A stretch of DNA of 64,000 bases from Bryobacterales bacterium (GTDB lineage: Bacteria; Acidobacteriota; Terriglobia; Bryobacterales; Bryobacteraceae), in assembly GCA_003170295.1 (NCBI GenBank), contig PNAJ01000160.1, positions 1-64,000 on the forward strand, given 5' to 3'. The notes under the pieces were generated by a model, which was not told where the DNA came from, did not search any database, and saw only the letters and a program-made list of their open reading frames with translations. A program made the translations under genes and the position numbers. Every line of letters starts with the position of its first letter. The stretch's first letter is position 1. This document shows positions 16,158-26,272 of this stretch, piece by piece.

Positions 16158-16194
16158 AGTTCATCGATGCAAGTGGCGCATATGAACGCTACGG

Positions 16195-16375
16195 ACTAGG
16201 GGCTCCGCCCCACCCTTGAACCAGCACGCCAAAATTCCCAGTGCCAGCAGCGCTGTGTAAGGGTGGGGCGGACCCCCCTGGTCCGTGCAATCCCCCGATC
16301 GCGCTCTTGACCGATAAAACCAGGCCTGCTGACGGACGAACAGGCGGACCAGGAGGTCCACCCCACTTGGTTTCC
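16195..16375. repeat. GC-rich multi-hairpin intergenic repeat
   Basis: Imperfect inverted repeats fill this stretch. GGGGCTCCGCCCCACCCTT (about 16199-16217) pairs with AAGGGTGGGGCGGACCCCC (about 16259-16277). The second arm also pairs partly with a copy around 16347-16370 (CGGACCAGGAGGTCCACCCCA). No coding evidence. It resembles the dispersed non-coding repeats common in large acidobacterial genomes. Confidence 0.5.
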
Positions 16376-16440
16376 GAAGGTCATCAGAGTTTTCTCTTGC
16401 AGCCTGCCGAGGGTTGATAGCCCGCCTTGAGGGGATTCGC

Positions 16441-16644
16441 CTACTTCGTAGCCAGCGTCACGCCCGGCTGCGTCTGCTTGTCTTCGACCTGGACCAGCAC
16501 CGGGACATTGGCGTTATGGCGCACGCCCGCCGGAATCCGGAACAGGAGACGGGCGCGTCGGGCCCAATCGAACACGCAATCGAGCAGGAGGCCGACAACG
16601 AGTTCAGTGACGCAGGACCCGCGCGGCACACGCTCAAACAACAT
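16441..16644 (-). pseudogene. Remnant of a Solibacter-type (TIGR03437) C-terminal domain
   Basis: The last 35 codons of this minus-strand frame read FRIPAGVRHNANVPVLVQ and then TQPGVTLATK before the stop at 16441. That is the typical ending of the repeat-rich C-terminal domain found in the giant secreted proteins here (PAG..GNAVPV.V..GG..SQPGVTLAV). The 30 residues upstream do not resemble the domain, and no signal peptide or start exists, so only the 3' end of a former large gene survives, about 16441-16550. Similarity judged by eye. Confidence 0.5.
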
Positions 16645-16785
16645 TGGGAAATCACGCGCTCCCGGACTCGCTCGCGCTCATGCGTGCCTCTCGATTCATA
16701 TTGCAATGGTTCTTTAATTCGTGCATGATACTTACGGATCGATGGCTTCGTGACGTGAAGTACGAGGTTAGGAGGGACCCAGTTC

Positions 16786-19700
16786 ATGACAACTCGGCTA
16801 ACCATTTCTGAACGCGCGGTTTTTCTTGCCGTTCTGGCATCGCTGTTTTTCTTTTTTGCTCCTGCGGGAGTTGCACAAGTGGTCATCAACGAAGTCCTCT
16901 ACCGGGTAGACCCGGCAAACAGCGACCCGCTGAAGACGCAGCAGTGGGTGGAGTTGGTTAACAAAGGGGCTGCACCCGTCAATCTGACCGGCTGGAAAGT
17001 TTCCGGGAGGGACGGAGCGTCGGGCGCGTCGGCACGCCCTCTGCCGGCGGTAACGCTGGCCGCGCAAGGGTATCTCGTGCTCCATCTGTCACAAGGAACC
17101 AATGGCGCCAACGACTTCTATACGCAGGATGCCAACCAGGTGTGGAACCCCAATATGGATGAGGTTGCGCTCTACGCAACGGCTGGAATCGTGGACTTCA
17201 TCGCCTGGGGCAGCCAATCCGTGCCCTACTCACCCGGCACGGCTCACAACGACGCGGTAACGGCAAACATCTGGACGCCGAATGCGGCGCTGGCGAGCGA
17301 CGGCGTGCAGGTTCTGGCCTTTGAGAAACCAAGACCGGTCGCGCTGGGCATGTCGATCGGGCGCGATCCCGATTCCACCGATACCGACACCACTGGGGAC
17401 TTCGAACCTCACGGGGGAGTTGGTGCGCTGGACAATTCGCCGAACCGGCAGAATCTGGATCAGATTACGATCGTCGAGGTGGACCCTCCGGCTACGCCTG
17501 CCTTTCATGCATTGGCTACGCCAAGTCAAAAAAAATGGACCGTCATGTTTTACTTCAACGCGGATAATAGTCTCGAAAAGTACATTTACGATAATGTTCA
17601 GGAAATCGAGAGGAGCCTGGGATCCGACAACAATGTCAACTATGTCGTGATGTATGACGGAAAGCGCTTTAGTAAAGGCACACAACGTGGTTTGATCCCG
17701 GCGGGGGGCGGGGACCCAACCAAACTGACACTCGAGCGCTTGGCGGGAGTCACCGTGCAGATCGGTGAGCGCGATATGGGAGACCCGAACGAACTGGCCG
17801 GATTTATTAGTTGGGTGAAGGCCAATTATCCGGCCGACCACTACGCCCTGATCCTTAGTGCGCATGGTGATGGGTGGAAGTCCTACGGCCCTGACGAGAC
17901 TTCGCAAGGGACCCACGGCCCCGATTACCTTTATATGGGAGAACTTCGGACGGCTCTTGCCGGCCAATACTTCGACCTGATCGGCTTCGATGCTTGCATG
18001 ATGGCCGGGATCGAAGTCGCGGACCAGTTACATGGTTTTACGTCCTACTTCGTGGCGTCCGAGGAAGTGATTCCCGGTTATGGCTTCCCTTACGATACGT
18101 TCACGGCAGCGCTGAAGAGCAATCCCACATGGACCGGCCTCGATCTCGGGAAGAATATTGTAAAGCTTTATGCCTCTCGCTACCAGAATCTTACCAACTG
18201 GACCTTGTCGCTCATCGATGAGCAGCAGTTGACAAGTCTCGTCCAACAGATGAATACGTGGTCCGGACTATTGAAGATTGGTGCGGGACTCTTTCAAGGA
18301 AGGGACGATCCGAATGACAACGTTCAGGTATTGCTCAAGTACGATCGTGCGGCAACGAAGCAGTTCAGCGATAAGAACTTCGTCGATCTGTATGACCTGG
18401 CTCAGCGCATTAACAACGACGGGAACCTTCCCGGCTGTATCAAGACTCCCATTCCGGCGATTCTGAATCTGCTCAACGGAATGGTGGTGGTAACGGAAGT
18501 CCACAGCAGCGAAATTCCCATAGCAAAGGGGATGCATATCTATTTTCCGCGGAATCGCAAGCAGGGGCCGGAATCCTATGATGACTACGACTTGCCCTAC
18601 ACGCGCCAAACCAACGGGAACTCGCACTTTGCCATCTATGCGGAGAATCACGATATGCTCCCGCTGAAATCGAGAGATCGAGAAGATGGAAGCGCCCTCG
18701 ACCCGGCGACAGAGTGGCCCGAACCGGTGACACCGGGTCTGCAGTTCACTAAGGATACAGATTGGTCTAAGTTCCTGGAACGCTACTATCACCCCGTTGC
18801 CGATAACCACATCCTTTACGGGATTGCGCCGTCCGGCATGAGAATCTACCCGGCTTCGAGCGGCGGAGGAGCATGCAGCAACCCCACCGATTCGATTGCC
18901 GTGCCCACGGGATCCACTGTCTATTTTTCGGCCTTCGGATCTTCTGACGCGGATCAGGCTGACTTTCAAGTTGTTCCTCCCGCGCCCGCCCCCCCAATTG
19001 TGTTCCCGATAGTGTTCCCGAGCTATTACTTCTGGGACCTGAACGGAGCGGTAGGTTGTACTTCGAATTGCATCGAGCCCCAGACCGTGCCTCCGGGATC
19101 CGATGCCGCACTGGCGGCAACCACCAACATGGACGCCGACCGCGATCTGATCAATACTACCTTCGACCAGAAGGATGCGGCCGGGCCCACCACATCGTGG
19201 ACCTGCGCGATTGCAGGAACAAATGTAGTGACTCTGATGGTGTGGGACGACAATCATTTGAAGAGATATCACGACACCAACCCGACCGCGCTCTACGTCC
19301 ATCCCCAGACGGATAGCCATCAGGCAACAATTTCTTGCAGCGACCTGCCCCCGGTGACCTACACCGGATTCCCCACTTCGATGACCTTGAATATGAACTT
19401 TACCGTAACGTCCGATCCGTTTGACAGTGCATCGTTTGTCGGACTGTCCTCCGGTAATGCAACTGCCACCTTCTCCGGACTTGGAGGGCCGACGGGACCG
19501 TCGAACCAACCGCTTGCGAGTGCGCCGACCGGCCCGCAGGTTTCTTTGACGGGGGATCGCTCGCAACTGGTTCCCGCAACCGGACCGTTCGATACGGTGC
19601 ACAATTCGTTCAGCATTCAGGGAACCAGCACGAGCCCGATCGCCGGTTTTCAAGCCGTGCAGGCACTCTATACGCTGACGCTGGGGGGCGCCAATCTGAG

Positions 19701-20562
19701 TACCGTGACCGGCACCTACCAAGTCGGTTTGAACAGCACCTTGAATAACGAAGCGCAGCCGGTGACTTACAACGTCACGGGAACCATCGCCAATAAGAAA
19801 TATCCCGCGGCGGGAGCGACCATCACCGCCGTCAATACAGCGGGCGCGGCGGGGGCCATCGCTCAAAATACATATATCGAAATCCACGGAACCAGTCTGG
19901 TCCCGGCCACCACCCCAGCGGGCGGCGTGAATTGGAACAAAGCGCCGGAGTTTGCCACCGGTCACATGCCCACTCAACTCAACGGAGTGAGCGTCACGGT
20001 GAACGGAAAACCGGCGTTCGTGTATTTCTACTGCAGTGCAGCCACAACTCCGGCCTGTAAAACCGACCAGCTCAACGTGCTCACTCCGCTGGACGGCACG
20101 GTGGGCACAGTTCCAATCGTGGTCACGAGCGGCGCTACTTCCAGTGCGCCGTTTATGGTGAAGATGCAAGCCGCCGCGCCCTCCTTCCTGCTGTACGGTG
20201 CGGACGGTTACGTAGTAGCGACTCACCTGGACAACACGCTGGTTGGTCCCACGACGTTGTATCCGGGGTACACGACCCCAGCCAAACCGGGCGAAACGCT
20301 GGTCTTTTACGCGGTGGGTTTTGGACTGCCTTCCACGCCGCTGGTCAATGGCTCTTCCACACAGAGCGGAACTCTGGCATCGATGCCGGTGTGTCGGATG
20401 GGAAGCTCGCCGGCGATCGTGTCGTTTGCGGGTTTAATCGGGCCCGGGCTTTACCAACTCAACATAATCGTTCCGGCGAACGGAGTGAGTAGCGAGCTTA
20501 GTTGCACATATCAAGGAGTGACAACGCCCGCCGGTGATCTGATTACAATACAACCTCAGTAG
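16786..20562 (+). CDS. Secreted lamin-tail / clostripain-family (C11) protease with Solibacter-type C-terminus
   Basis: Exported protein of 1258 aa. Signal peptide about residues 1-30. Residues 31-185 form a lamin-tail domain ([27 protein letters not shown]). Residues 245-620 are a C11 cysteine peptidase: [16 protein letters not shown], catalytic His360 in SAHGDGW and catalytic Cys404 in FDACMMAG. C11 enzymes cut after Arg or Lys and are usually activated by self-cleavage. Residues 700-1050 are Ig-like spacer sequence; the last 220 residues match the repeat-rich C-terminal domain of Solibacter giant proteins. A good AGGAGG ribosome-binding site precedes ATG 16786. Presumably extracellular or surface bound. 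Confidence 0.88.
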   Translation: MTTRLTISERAVFLAVLASLFFFFAPAGVAQVVINEVLYRVDPANSDPLKTQQWVELVNKGAAPVNLTGWKVSGRDGASGASARPLPAVTLAAQGYLVLHLSQGTNGANDFYTQDANQVWNPNMDEVALYATAGIVDFIAWGSQSVPYSPGTAHNDAVTANIWTPNAALASDGVQVLAFEKPRPVALGMSIGRDPDSTDTDTTGDFEPHGGVGALDNSPNRQNLDQITIVEVDPPATPAFHALATPSQKKWTVMFYFNADNSLEKYIYDNVQEIERSLGSDNNVNYVVMYDGKRFSKGTQRGLIPAGGGDPTKLTLERLAGVTVQIGERDMGDPNELAGFISWVKANYPADHYALILSAHGDGWKSYGPDETSQGTHGPDYLYMGELRTALAGQYFDLIGFDACMMAGIEVADQLHGFTSYFVASEEVIPGYGFPYDTFTAALKSNPTWTGLDLGKNIVKLYASRYQNLTNWTLSLIDEQQLTSLVQQMNTWSGLLKIGAGLFQGRDDPNDNVQVLLKYDRAATKQFSDKNFVDLYDLAQRINNDGNLPGCIKTPIPAILNLLNGMVVVTEVHSSEIPIAKGMHIYFPRNRKQGPESYDDYDLPYTRQTNGNSHFAIYAENHDMLPLKSRDREDGSALDPATEWPEPVTPGLQFTKDTDWSKFLERYYHPVADNHILYGIAPSGMRIYPASSGGGACSNPTDSIAVPTGSTVYFSAFGSSDADQADFQVVPPAPAPPIVFPIVFPSYYFWDLNGAVGCTSNCIEPQTVPPGSDAALAATTNMDADRDLINTTFDQKDAAGPTTSWTCAIAGTNVVTLMVWDDNHLKRYHDTNPTALYVHPQTDSHQATISCSDLPPVTYTGFPTSMTLNMNFTVTSDPFDSASFVGLSSGNATATFSGLGGPTGPSNQPLASAPTGPQVSLTGDRSQLVPATGPFDTVHNSFSIQGTSTSPIAGFQAVQALYTLTLGGANLSTVTGTYQVGLNSTLNNEAQPVTYNVTGTIANKKYPAAGATITAVNTAGAAGAIAQNTYIEIHGTSLVPATTPAGGVNWNKAPEFATGHMPTQLNGVSVTVNGKPAFVYFYCSAATTPACKTDQLNVLTPLDGTVGTVPIVVTSGATSSAPFMVKMQAAAPSFLLYGADGYVVATHLDNTLVGPTTLYPGYTTPAKPGETLVFYAVGFGLPSTPLVNGSSTQSGTLASMPVCRMGSSPAIVSFAGLIGPGLYQLNIIVPANGVSSELSCTYQGVTTPAGDLITIQPQ

Positions 20563-20584
20563 GAAAAGAACTAGAATAGCCCGC

Positions 20585-20715
20585 ATGACGTCTAAGATCG
20601 CGCTGGTAACTGGCGCCGGAAGCGGAATTGGTCGTGCCGTGAGTCTTGCTCTGCACTCCGCTGGATTTTCTCTGGTGCTCGCGGGACGCCGCGCGGAGGC
20701 GTTGGAAAAAACTGC
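20585..20715 (+). pseudogene. Truncated copy of the SDR gene 5' end
   Basis: About 43 codons, from the start through [20 protein letters not shown] and [15 protein letters not shown], closely match the intact SDR gene beginning at 22594, at both DNA and protein level. Similarity stops near 20713, and the frame then runs into unrelated sequence and a stop at 20779. The catalytic half is absent. With the intact gene it brackets the multicopper oxidase/cytochrome pair in direct orientation, suggesting a partial duplication or an insertion event. Confidence 0.8.
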
Positions 20716-20772
20716 GGGCAGCCGCCCTTTCAGGTGGCTCTTCGATGGTTGCCCCACCGTCAACAAGGGACA

Positions 20773-22065
20773 ATGCTAAACGTGACCCGCCGGCAGCTTT
20801 TCTCTCTGGCAATGTGCGCGAGCGCCCGTCCGCAGCCCGCTCCGGCCGACATTTCCCTTCGCATCGGAGAGATCACCCTCGATCTGGCACCGAAGCGGTC
20901 CGTCCGAACGATCGCCTATAACGGCCAGGTGCCCGGCCCGCTCCTTCGCGTGAAGGAAGGCCAGAAGATCACAGTCGATGTTTCGAACGACACCGGCGAG
21001 CACGAGATCGTTCACTGGCACGGGCTCCATATTCCGCCGGAGGTTGACGGCTCGCATGAGGAGGGCACGCCTCCCATTCCCGCTCACGGCAGCCGCCAGT
21101 ACAGTTTCACCGCGACCCCCGCCGGAACGCGTTGGTATCACAGCCACATCATGGCGGGCAAGAGTCTTACGCGCGCCACCTACTCCGGTCAGTTTGGGAT
21201 GTTTGTGATCGAGCCATCGAGCGGCGCGGCCCGCTATGACCTGGAAGTGCCCATCCTGTTACATGAATGGGAACCGCGCGTTGTCCGCGACGACGTGGAA
21301 TACAACTTATTTTCGATCAATGGCAAGATGCTGGGTGCGGGGGAACCGGTCCGCGTGCGCCCATCGCAACGCATCTTGTTCCGGATCGTGAATGCGAGCG
21401 CGACCCTGACGCATCGGCTCGCGTTGACGGGGCACAGTTTGGAGGTGATCGCGATGGATGGCAACGCGGTCTCGAATCCGGGCAAGGTGCGGTCGGTCGA
21501 GTTAGCTCCCGGAGAGCGAATCGACGCGATCGTCGAAATGAACAATCCGGGTGTGTGGATCCTGGGCGAGATGGACGACCGGCAGCGCACGCGCGGCATG
21601 GGCATCGTCGTTGAGTATGCGGATCGCAACGGACCGCCGCGATGGGTTTCCGCGCCCGACGTCCCTTGGGACTATACGGCGTTCGGCGGCGCGGAAGCGG
21701 CGGCTAGTCCCGACGCCAGGATTCCACTCGAGTTCAAGCAAAAAGGCGACCGCTGGACCATCAACGGCAAGTCCTTCCCGCATACTGACATTCTGAAAGT
21801 GCGGCTGGACCGGCGCTACCGGCTTGTCTTCGATAATCAAAGCGCGATGGCGCACCCGGTGCATCTGCATCGGCATACGTTCGAGATAGTCCGGTTCGCC
21901 GGGAAGCCGTCATCGGGCGTGCGGAAGGATGTCGTCGTGGTACCAGCCTGGAGGCAAGTCGAAGTGGACTTCGTCGCGAACAATCCCGGCGCTACGCTGT
22001 TCCACTGCCATCATCAGCACCACATGGACATGGGATTCATGACCCTGATGCAGTATGCATCGTGA
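20773..22065 (+). CDS. Multicopper oxidase
   Basis: Exported copper oxidase of 430 aa. The N-terminus [13 protein letters not shown] looks like a short Tat or Sec signal. All four copper-ligand blocks are present: HWHG and HSH in the first cupredoxin domain, HPVHLH and [12 protein letters not shown] at the C-terminus; the final HCH with Met marks the type 1 site. Start at ATG 20773, with AAGGGA seven bases upstream; the longer frame at 20734 begins inside the SDR remnant. Laccase-like or metal-oxidising activity is expected; the substrate is unknown. It converges with a cytochrome c gene, the stop codons being three bases apart. Confidence 0.92.
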   Translation: MLNVTRRQLFSLAMCASARPQPAPADISLRIGEITLDLAPKRSVRTIAYNGQVPGPLLRVKEGQKITVDVSNDTGEHEIVHWHGLHIPPEVDGSHEEGTPPIPAHGSRQYSFTATPAGTRWYHSHIMAGKSLTRATYSGQFGMFVIEPSSGAARYDLEVPILLHEWEPRVVRDDVEYNLFSINGKMLGAGEPVRVRPSQRILFRIVNASATLTHRLALTGHSLEVIAMDGNAVSNPGKVRSVELAPGERIDAIVEMNNPGVWILGEMDDRQRTRGMGIVVEYADRNGPPRWVSAPDVPWDYTAFGGAEAAASPDARIPLEFKQKGDRWTINGKSFPHTDILKVRLDRRYRLVFDNQSAMAHPVHLHRHTFEIVRFAGKPSSGVRKDVVVVPAWRQVEVDFVANNPGATLFHCHHQHHMDMGFMTLMQYAS

Positions 22066-22068
22066 CCC

Positions 22069-22473
22069 TTATTTCGCGGCTTGCAGCGACTTAATATAAT
22101 CGGTGAGATTCGCGACGCGCATCCTGGTAGTAGCGCTGCCGCCTGCCATGGACTTAAAGATACTCCCCCAAATAGGCATATCGCGGGTGCCATGGGCGTC
22201 GAGCTGATCCTCGCCTTCGATATAGCGGGCGACGCGGGTATCCGGAAACTTGCCGCTGTTGTGAACGGTGAGCTGAGTCAGATCCGCGGGCTTCTTCTTC
22301 AAGGCCGTGGCTGCGGGGCCACCGCCCTGGCCGTCCTTGCCGTGGCACACGGCGCAGTACTCATTGAACATTTCCTTGCCGGACGTTGGCGAAGTCGGCT
22401 TCGTTGGAACGGTCTTAATCGTCTGGCCGAGACCAACAACCGCCAGCGCGAAAATAGTAAGCGTGATGCGCAT
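22069..22473 (-). CDS. Exported mono-haem cytochrome c
   Basis: Periplasmic electron carrier of 134 aa. Signal peptide MRITLTIFALAVVGLGQ; haem site CAVCH near residue 44; the distal ligand is probably Met in TRDMPIWGS. Start at ATG 22473, immediately before the signal peptide; the frame is open upstream to 22557 but those residues are not signal-like. It may pass electrons to or from the convergent multicopper oxidase. Class I small cytochrome c (cytochrome_CBB3/cytC_6 type). Confidence 0.9.
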   Translation of the reverse strand: MRITLTIFALAVVGLGQTIKTVPTKPTSPTSGKEMFNEYCAVCHGKDGQGGGPAATALKKKPADLTQLTVHNSGKFPDTRVARYIEGEDQLDAHGTRDMPIWGSIFKSMAGGSATTRMRVANLTDYIKSLQAAK

Positions 22474-22593
22474 GAGCATGCATGAGGAGGAGCACGCATG
22501 CAGCCAAAGATAGTGGCCGTGGATTGAATCAGTTTCCACAGCGCGCCTGCGCTTCATCGCGCAACATTGCGCGTTTAGGCGACAATGGTCCGC

Positions 22594-23295
22594 ATGACCC
22601 CTAAAATCGCGCTTGTCACCGGCGCGGGAAGCGGAATTGGCCGTGCTGTGAGCCTTGCTCTCGAATCCGCCGGATTTTCGGTGGTGCTCGCGGGCCGGCG
22701 CGCGGAGGAGCTGGAAAAAACGGCGTCGCTTGGAGCGGGAAATATGCTGGCCGTTCCAACCGATGTGACCAATCCGGAAAGCGTCAAAGGATTGTTTTCA
22801 AAAATCAAACGGCTGGATCTTTTGTTCAACAACGCAGGCATGGGCGCACCCGCGGTTCCGATGGACGAGTTGACCTTCGAGCAATGGACCGCCGTCGTGA
22901 ACGTCAATCTCACGGGCTCGTTTTTGTGCGCGCAGCACGCCATGAAACTCATGAAAACGCAGGACCCGCGCGGAGGCCGCATCATCAACAACGGCTCGAT
23001 TTCCGCGACGACGCCGCGCCCCAACTCGGCGCCTTATACTGCAACAAAACACGCAATTACGGGCTTGACGAAGAGTATTTCTCTCGATGGACGCCCGTTC
23101 GATATCGCCTGCGGGCAGATCGACATCGGCAATGCCGCGACGGAAATGACGGCGCGCATGGCGAATATCGAGCCTCGGATGGACGTGAAACATGTTGCCG
23201 ATGCAGTGGTTTACATGGCTAGCTTGCCGCTCGACGCCAACGTACTGTTCATGACGGTGATGGCGACGAAAATGCCGTTCATCGGACGCGGCTAG
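22594..23295 (+). CDS. Short-chain dehydrogenase/reductase
   Basis: NAD(P)-dependent oxidoreductase of 233 aa. Rossmann motif [10 protein letters not shown] near residue 9, NNAG near residue 79, catalytic Ser in NGSISATTP and the YTATK pair (Tyr and Lys) follow in the classical order. Start at ATG 22594 by comparison with the truncated paralogue at 20585, which has the same CCGCATGAC context; an ATG at 22585 is an alternative. Classical SDR length is about 250 aa, so the protein is slightly short at its C-terminus. Substrate unknown. Its stop overlaps the next gene by four bases in convergent orientation. Confidence 0.9.
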   Translation: MTPKIALVTGAGSGIGRAVSLALESAGFSVVLAGRRAEELEKTASLGAGNMLAVPTDVTNPESVKGLFSKIKRLDLLFNNAGMGAPAVPMDELTFEQWTAVVNVNLTGSFLCAQHAMKLMKTQDPRGGRIINNGSISATTPRPNSAPYTATKHAITGLTKSISLDGRPFDIACGQIDIGNAATEMTARMANIEPRMDVKHVADAVVYMASLPLDANVLFMTVMATKMPFIGRG

Positions 23296-23657
23296 ATTTG
23301 GTCGCGATCGAGGTTGAAGGTTTCGATCATGTACTCGTAGTAGAGGCCATCTTGTAGAAAAACAAGGAAGACCTCGTGCATGAGGTTGATCAGCTTTTGG
23401 GTGGCATATTCGTAATCGCGGTCCTTAGCTATGAAAAGAAGCGAGATGTTGCCGTTTTTGAGCGAACAGGAGATCCGGACCTTGCTCGGGTCGATACGGC
23501 GATGCGCTACAACCTCTTCGGATTGACGACCGGCGACGAATTCCTTGAAGGCTTCATACATCGGGCGCGGCACTTTCGGCAGCACTACGGGAAAACGCAG
23601 GGAGTGTTTCGCTGCGTCGAAAACCAGGTCGTAAAACCGGTTTTTGTGCCACTGCAT
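23292..23657 (-). CDS. Conserved hypothetical protein
   Basis: Small cytoplasmic protein of 121 aa, not assigned to a known enzyme. It begins [21 protein letters not shown] and has the motifs [35 protein letters not shown] and a strongly conserved-looking ending [12 protein letters not shown]. Charged, without signal or TM segment. Start set at ATG 23657, where the well-formed sequence begins. The neighbouring exported oxidase begins on the same strand 101 bp upstream, so co-transcription is possible. No function is proposed. Confidence 0.65.
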   Translation of the reverse strand: MQWHKNRFYDLVFDAAKHSLRFPVVLPKVPRPMYEAFKEFVAGRQSEEVVAHRRIDPSKVRISCSLKNGNISLLFIAKDRDYEYATQKLINLMHEVFLVFLQDGLYYEYMIETFNLDRDQI

Positions 23658-23757
23658 GCGGTAATGCGAGGCCTTATTCGACCTTAAAGTGCAAGAGAAC
23701 GATCTGAAAACACCCTTAGCGGCGTATAATTCGAGCGTTCTTGTTACTAAATCGATC

Positions 23758-25683
23758 TTAGTGCGCAAAGGCTCCCGCACCCGGTTCCACCGGCAGAGCG
23801 ATACCCGGCGCGAACTTCGAGCCGTCCGTGAATTCCTTCAGCGCCTGGACGTTGATCAGGGTAGAGATATTCTCTTTGGCCGCGATCTGATAACTGCGCT
23901 TGAGTGCGGCGCGCAGCTCTTCCGGCGTTTGCACGTATTCGCCGCGCGCGCCGAGGCCTTCCGCCATTTTGTCGTAGCGGAGGTTTTCCTGGAACAGGTA
24001 CATATGCAGCGACCGGGGCGAACCATTCGCGGCCGGAAACATGCCCCAGGAGTTGTTGTTGTAAACGACCGCGATGATCGGGATTTTGTACTTGGCCGCC
24101 GTATCCAATTCGAACATGCTGTAGGCGATGCCGGCGTCGCTGGTTACAACGAGCGTCGGTGCGCCTTTATACGGAGCTTGCGGACCGATGCCGCGCTGCA
24201 CTGCTGCGCTCGCGCCGATCATCATGGCCATATCTGGGCCGATCGCACCGTACTGATAAACGCAGGCCACACTTTGGCCGGGGCGATTCGCGCGGAGCCA
24301 GCGGCCGGTGAAAATTCCGGTGGTCCAACCGCCGACGCCGGTTACGGTTTGCTTGGGATCGATGTCGCCTTTGTACAGAAGGTCGTGAACTTCCTTCGCC
24401 ATGACGGCCGGGTGGATGCGATTGGTTGCGGCGCTGTGCTTCAACCCGAGCTCATAATGATCGAGATCGCGCTTTTCGGTTTTGGCTTTCGAAGCGGCCA
24501 GTTCGGCGACCCAGGCATCACGCTTTTTACGCGGGATTTCGCTGGCCAGGATGTCAAGAAATCCTTTTTCGTCGCCGACGATACCGAGTTCGATCGGCCA
24601 GTTGCGGCCGATGTCCTCCGCCACGGGATGAACACGGATGGTCTTGGCGTCGGGACTGAAATGGTATTCGGTGCGGCCGGGCATGGCGTATTGACCGATG
24701 AAAACTACGAGGTCCGCGCTCATCAAGGCATCGTGAGCGAGGCTCGCGGAAAGGCGATGATCGTCGGGGAAATGGCCGGAGGTCGGGCCCGAAGTGACAA
24801 CCGCGATTTCATTTTTCTCGGCCGCCACTTTCAATTGGTCCCAGGCTTTGCGCTGGAACACACCCTGGCCCGCGACGATGATCGGCCGTTCGGCCTTGTT
24901 GATCATGTCCATGGCCTGCTCCACTTCCTTGCGGGTGGGCTGCGCGCGGGATTCGGTGCGGTATTTGTCCTTGGTGTAATAGTCGGTGAGCTTGGCTGAA
25001 TCGGTGAATCGTGTGCGAGCCACTTCGGTGGGAAAATCGAGGTGCACCGGGCCGGGAATACCGGTCTTGAGATTGCGGAATGCGTAGGCGCCGTATTCCC
25101 AAACACGACTCGCATCGATCATCCGCTTGCCGTACTTCTTCATGCCGGTGGTGGTGGGCTGCTGATAGCCGGTCTGAATGAATTTCTCGCGATCGTCGCC
25201 GGCGAGCTCCATGTTGCTCGCGAGCACCAACAGAGGAGTGCGCGCGGCATTGGCGGCGGCGATATTCATGATCATGTTGGTGAAGCCGGGGCCTTCGGTG
25301 CCGGAGCAGGCGGTTACTTCACCGGTGACGCGGGAGAATCCGTCGGCGGCGGCGCACATGGAGCCTTCGGAGCGTCCGCCGTATGCGGGGACGCCCGCGG
25401 CGGCGATGGCATTGATCACGGTGTAATTGCCGGGGCAGCAGAACAGGGCCGCGAGATCCTCATCCTTGCAGAGCTTGGCGAAGATTTCCGCGCCGGTCAT
25501 GCCACGGCCCTCGAAGGTGCCGACCTTGGGGTTTTCGCCGAGGGATGTGGGCAGGTCCTTCGGGATGGTGATGGAGAGGATGGGTGGAGCGGCGCTCAGC
25601 TTGGCTTGGGGAAGGAAGGCTGCGGCGGCTGCGCCGGCGGCTACGGGACGGAGGAAATTCCTGCGCGAGGGTTTGATCGACAT
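23758..25683 (-). CDS. Tat-exported thiamine-diphosphate-dependent enzyme (acetolactate synthase / oxalyl-CoA decarboxylase superfamily)
   Basis: Enzyme of 641 aa with a twin-arginine signal (SRRNFLRPVAAGAAAAAF). Three TPP-enzyme domains follow: the Pyr domain with ALFCCPGNYTVINAIAAAG and the likely catalytic Glu in RSEGSMCAAADGF, a central domain (AERPIIVAGQGVF), and the PP domain with TSDAGIAYSMFELDTA and YNNNSWGM, which replaces the classic GDG..NN with SDA..NN. Acetolactate synthases and relatives are normally cytoplasmic, so a folded, cofactor-loaded export through Tat is unusual. A cytochrome c gene lies five bases upstream in the same operon, suggesting oxidation of a 2-oxo acid or acyl substrate with electrons passed to the cytochrome; that role is inference. 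Confidence 0.85.
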   Translation of the reverse strand: MSIKPSRRNFLRPVAAGAAAAAFLPQAKLSAAPPILSITIPKDLPTSLGENPKVGTFEGRGMTGAEIFAKLCKDEDLAALFCCPGNYTVINAIAAAGVPAYGGRSEGSMCAAADGFSRVTGEVTACSGTEGPGFTNMIMNIAAANAARTPLLVLASNMELAGDDREKFIQTGYQQPTTTGMKKYGKRMIDASRVWEYGAYAFRNLKTGIPGPVHLDFPTEVARTRFTDSAKLTDYYTKDKYRTESRAQPTRKEVEQAMDMINKAERPIIVAGQGVFQRKAWDQLKVAAEKNEIAVVTSGPTSGHFPDDHRLSASLAHDALMSADLVVFIGQYAMPGRTEYHFSPDAKTIRVHPVAEDIGRNWPIELGIVGDEKGFLDILASEIPRKKRDAWVAELAASKAKTEKRDLDHYELGLKHSAATNRIHPAVMAKEVHDLLYKGDIDPKQTVTGVGGWTTGIFTGRWLRANRPGQSVACVYQYGAIGPDMAMMIGASAAVQRGIGPQAPYKGAPTLVVTSDAGIAYSMFELDTAAKYKIPIIAVVYNNNSWGMFPAANGSPRSLHMYLFQENLRYDKMAEGLGARGEYVQTPEELRAALKRSYQIAAKENISTLINVQALKEFTDGSKFAPGIALPVEPGAGAFAH

Positions 25684-25687
25684 TTAT

Positions 25688-26104
25688 TTATTCCTTTTCT
25701 TGTAACGGGGGCTGCGACTCTGGCGGCCACAGGCTATGGATGAAATTGACCAGATGCCATAGGTCGGCTTCCTTGTCGATCTGGGACCTAAAGGATGGCA
25801 TGCTCGCGCCCGCGCCATCGCGGATGCTGCGGAAAATCTCGCCGTCGGAGAGGCCGTCGCGGAAGGCTTTGGGGTCGGTCAGATCGGTGGCGTCGGCGAC
25901 TACGTCGATGAGCGCTTTCCCGTTATCTCCGTGGCAGCCGACACAGTTTCTTAGGAAAATGTCGCGGCCTTGGGAGATGGATTTCTTGGTGAAGGCGATG
26001 GGGTTCTTTAGTTTTTTGGCCTCTTCGGCGCTGAGTTTGCCATCTTGGCCGGAGAGGGTCCATGCGGCCACAAGGAGAACGAGCCCAGACTTGACGTAGT
26101 CCAC
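25688..26104 (-). CDS. Exported mono-haem cytochrome c
   Basis: Periplasmic cytochrome of 138 aa. Signal peptide SGLVLLVAAWTLSGQ; haem motif CVGCHGDNGK near residue 54; distal Met in GAGASMPSF. Its stop is four bases before the start of the exported TPP enzyme gene, so the two form an operon. It is likely the electron acceptor of that enzyme, judged only from context. Different in sequence from the cytochrome at 22069. Confidence 0.9.
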   Translation of the reverse strand: MDYVKSGLVLLVAAWTLSGQDGKLSAEEAKKLKNPIAFTKKSISQGRDIFLRNCVGCHGDNGKALIDVVADATDLTDPKAFRDGLSDGEIFRSIRDGAGASMPSFRSQIDKEADLWHLVNFIHSLWPPESQPPLQEKE

Positions 26105-26206
26105 CGTGCATCAAAGCTATCAAGCGCGGGGGTGGTTGTCAACCGGATTTACATGGGGTTACGAGGGTGGCGGAGAGGTTGATGAAAACGGTAGTGGGTC
26201 TATTTT

Positions 26207-26232
26207 AAAAACTGGCCTTCGGCCAATTTTTT
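26207..26232. terminator. Rho-independent terminator, usable on both strands
   Basis: TGGCC-TTC-GGCCA stem flanked by an A run on one side and a T run of six on the other, in the 168-bp space between the membrane-protein gene (ends at 26273) and the cytochrome promoter region. Read on the minus strand it ends the 26701-26273 transcript. Confidence 0.65.
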
Positions 26233-26272
26233 CAGTTGGCAATTTGATGCGCTGCACCGACCGCGGACAGCG

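Noticed and set aside
18268-20226. Long minus-strand open frame (652 codons) opposite the clostripain-family gene
   Set aside because: It lies fully inside a gene with clear domains; the peptide is Arg/Gly/His-rich with no family motif or start signal. High GC keeps antisense frames open.
20585-22593. Multicopper oxidase segment as an insertion sequence cargo
   Set aside because: No transposase, terminal inverted repeats or short target duplication; only the SDR 5' repeat is visible, so mobile-element status is not claimed.
23689-24999. Plus-strand open frame (436 codons) opposite the exported TPP enzyme
   Set aside because: Arg/Gly-rich antisense shadow without a ribosome-binding site or motif, opposite a well supported enzyme.
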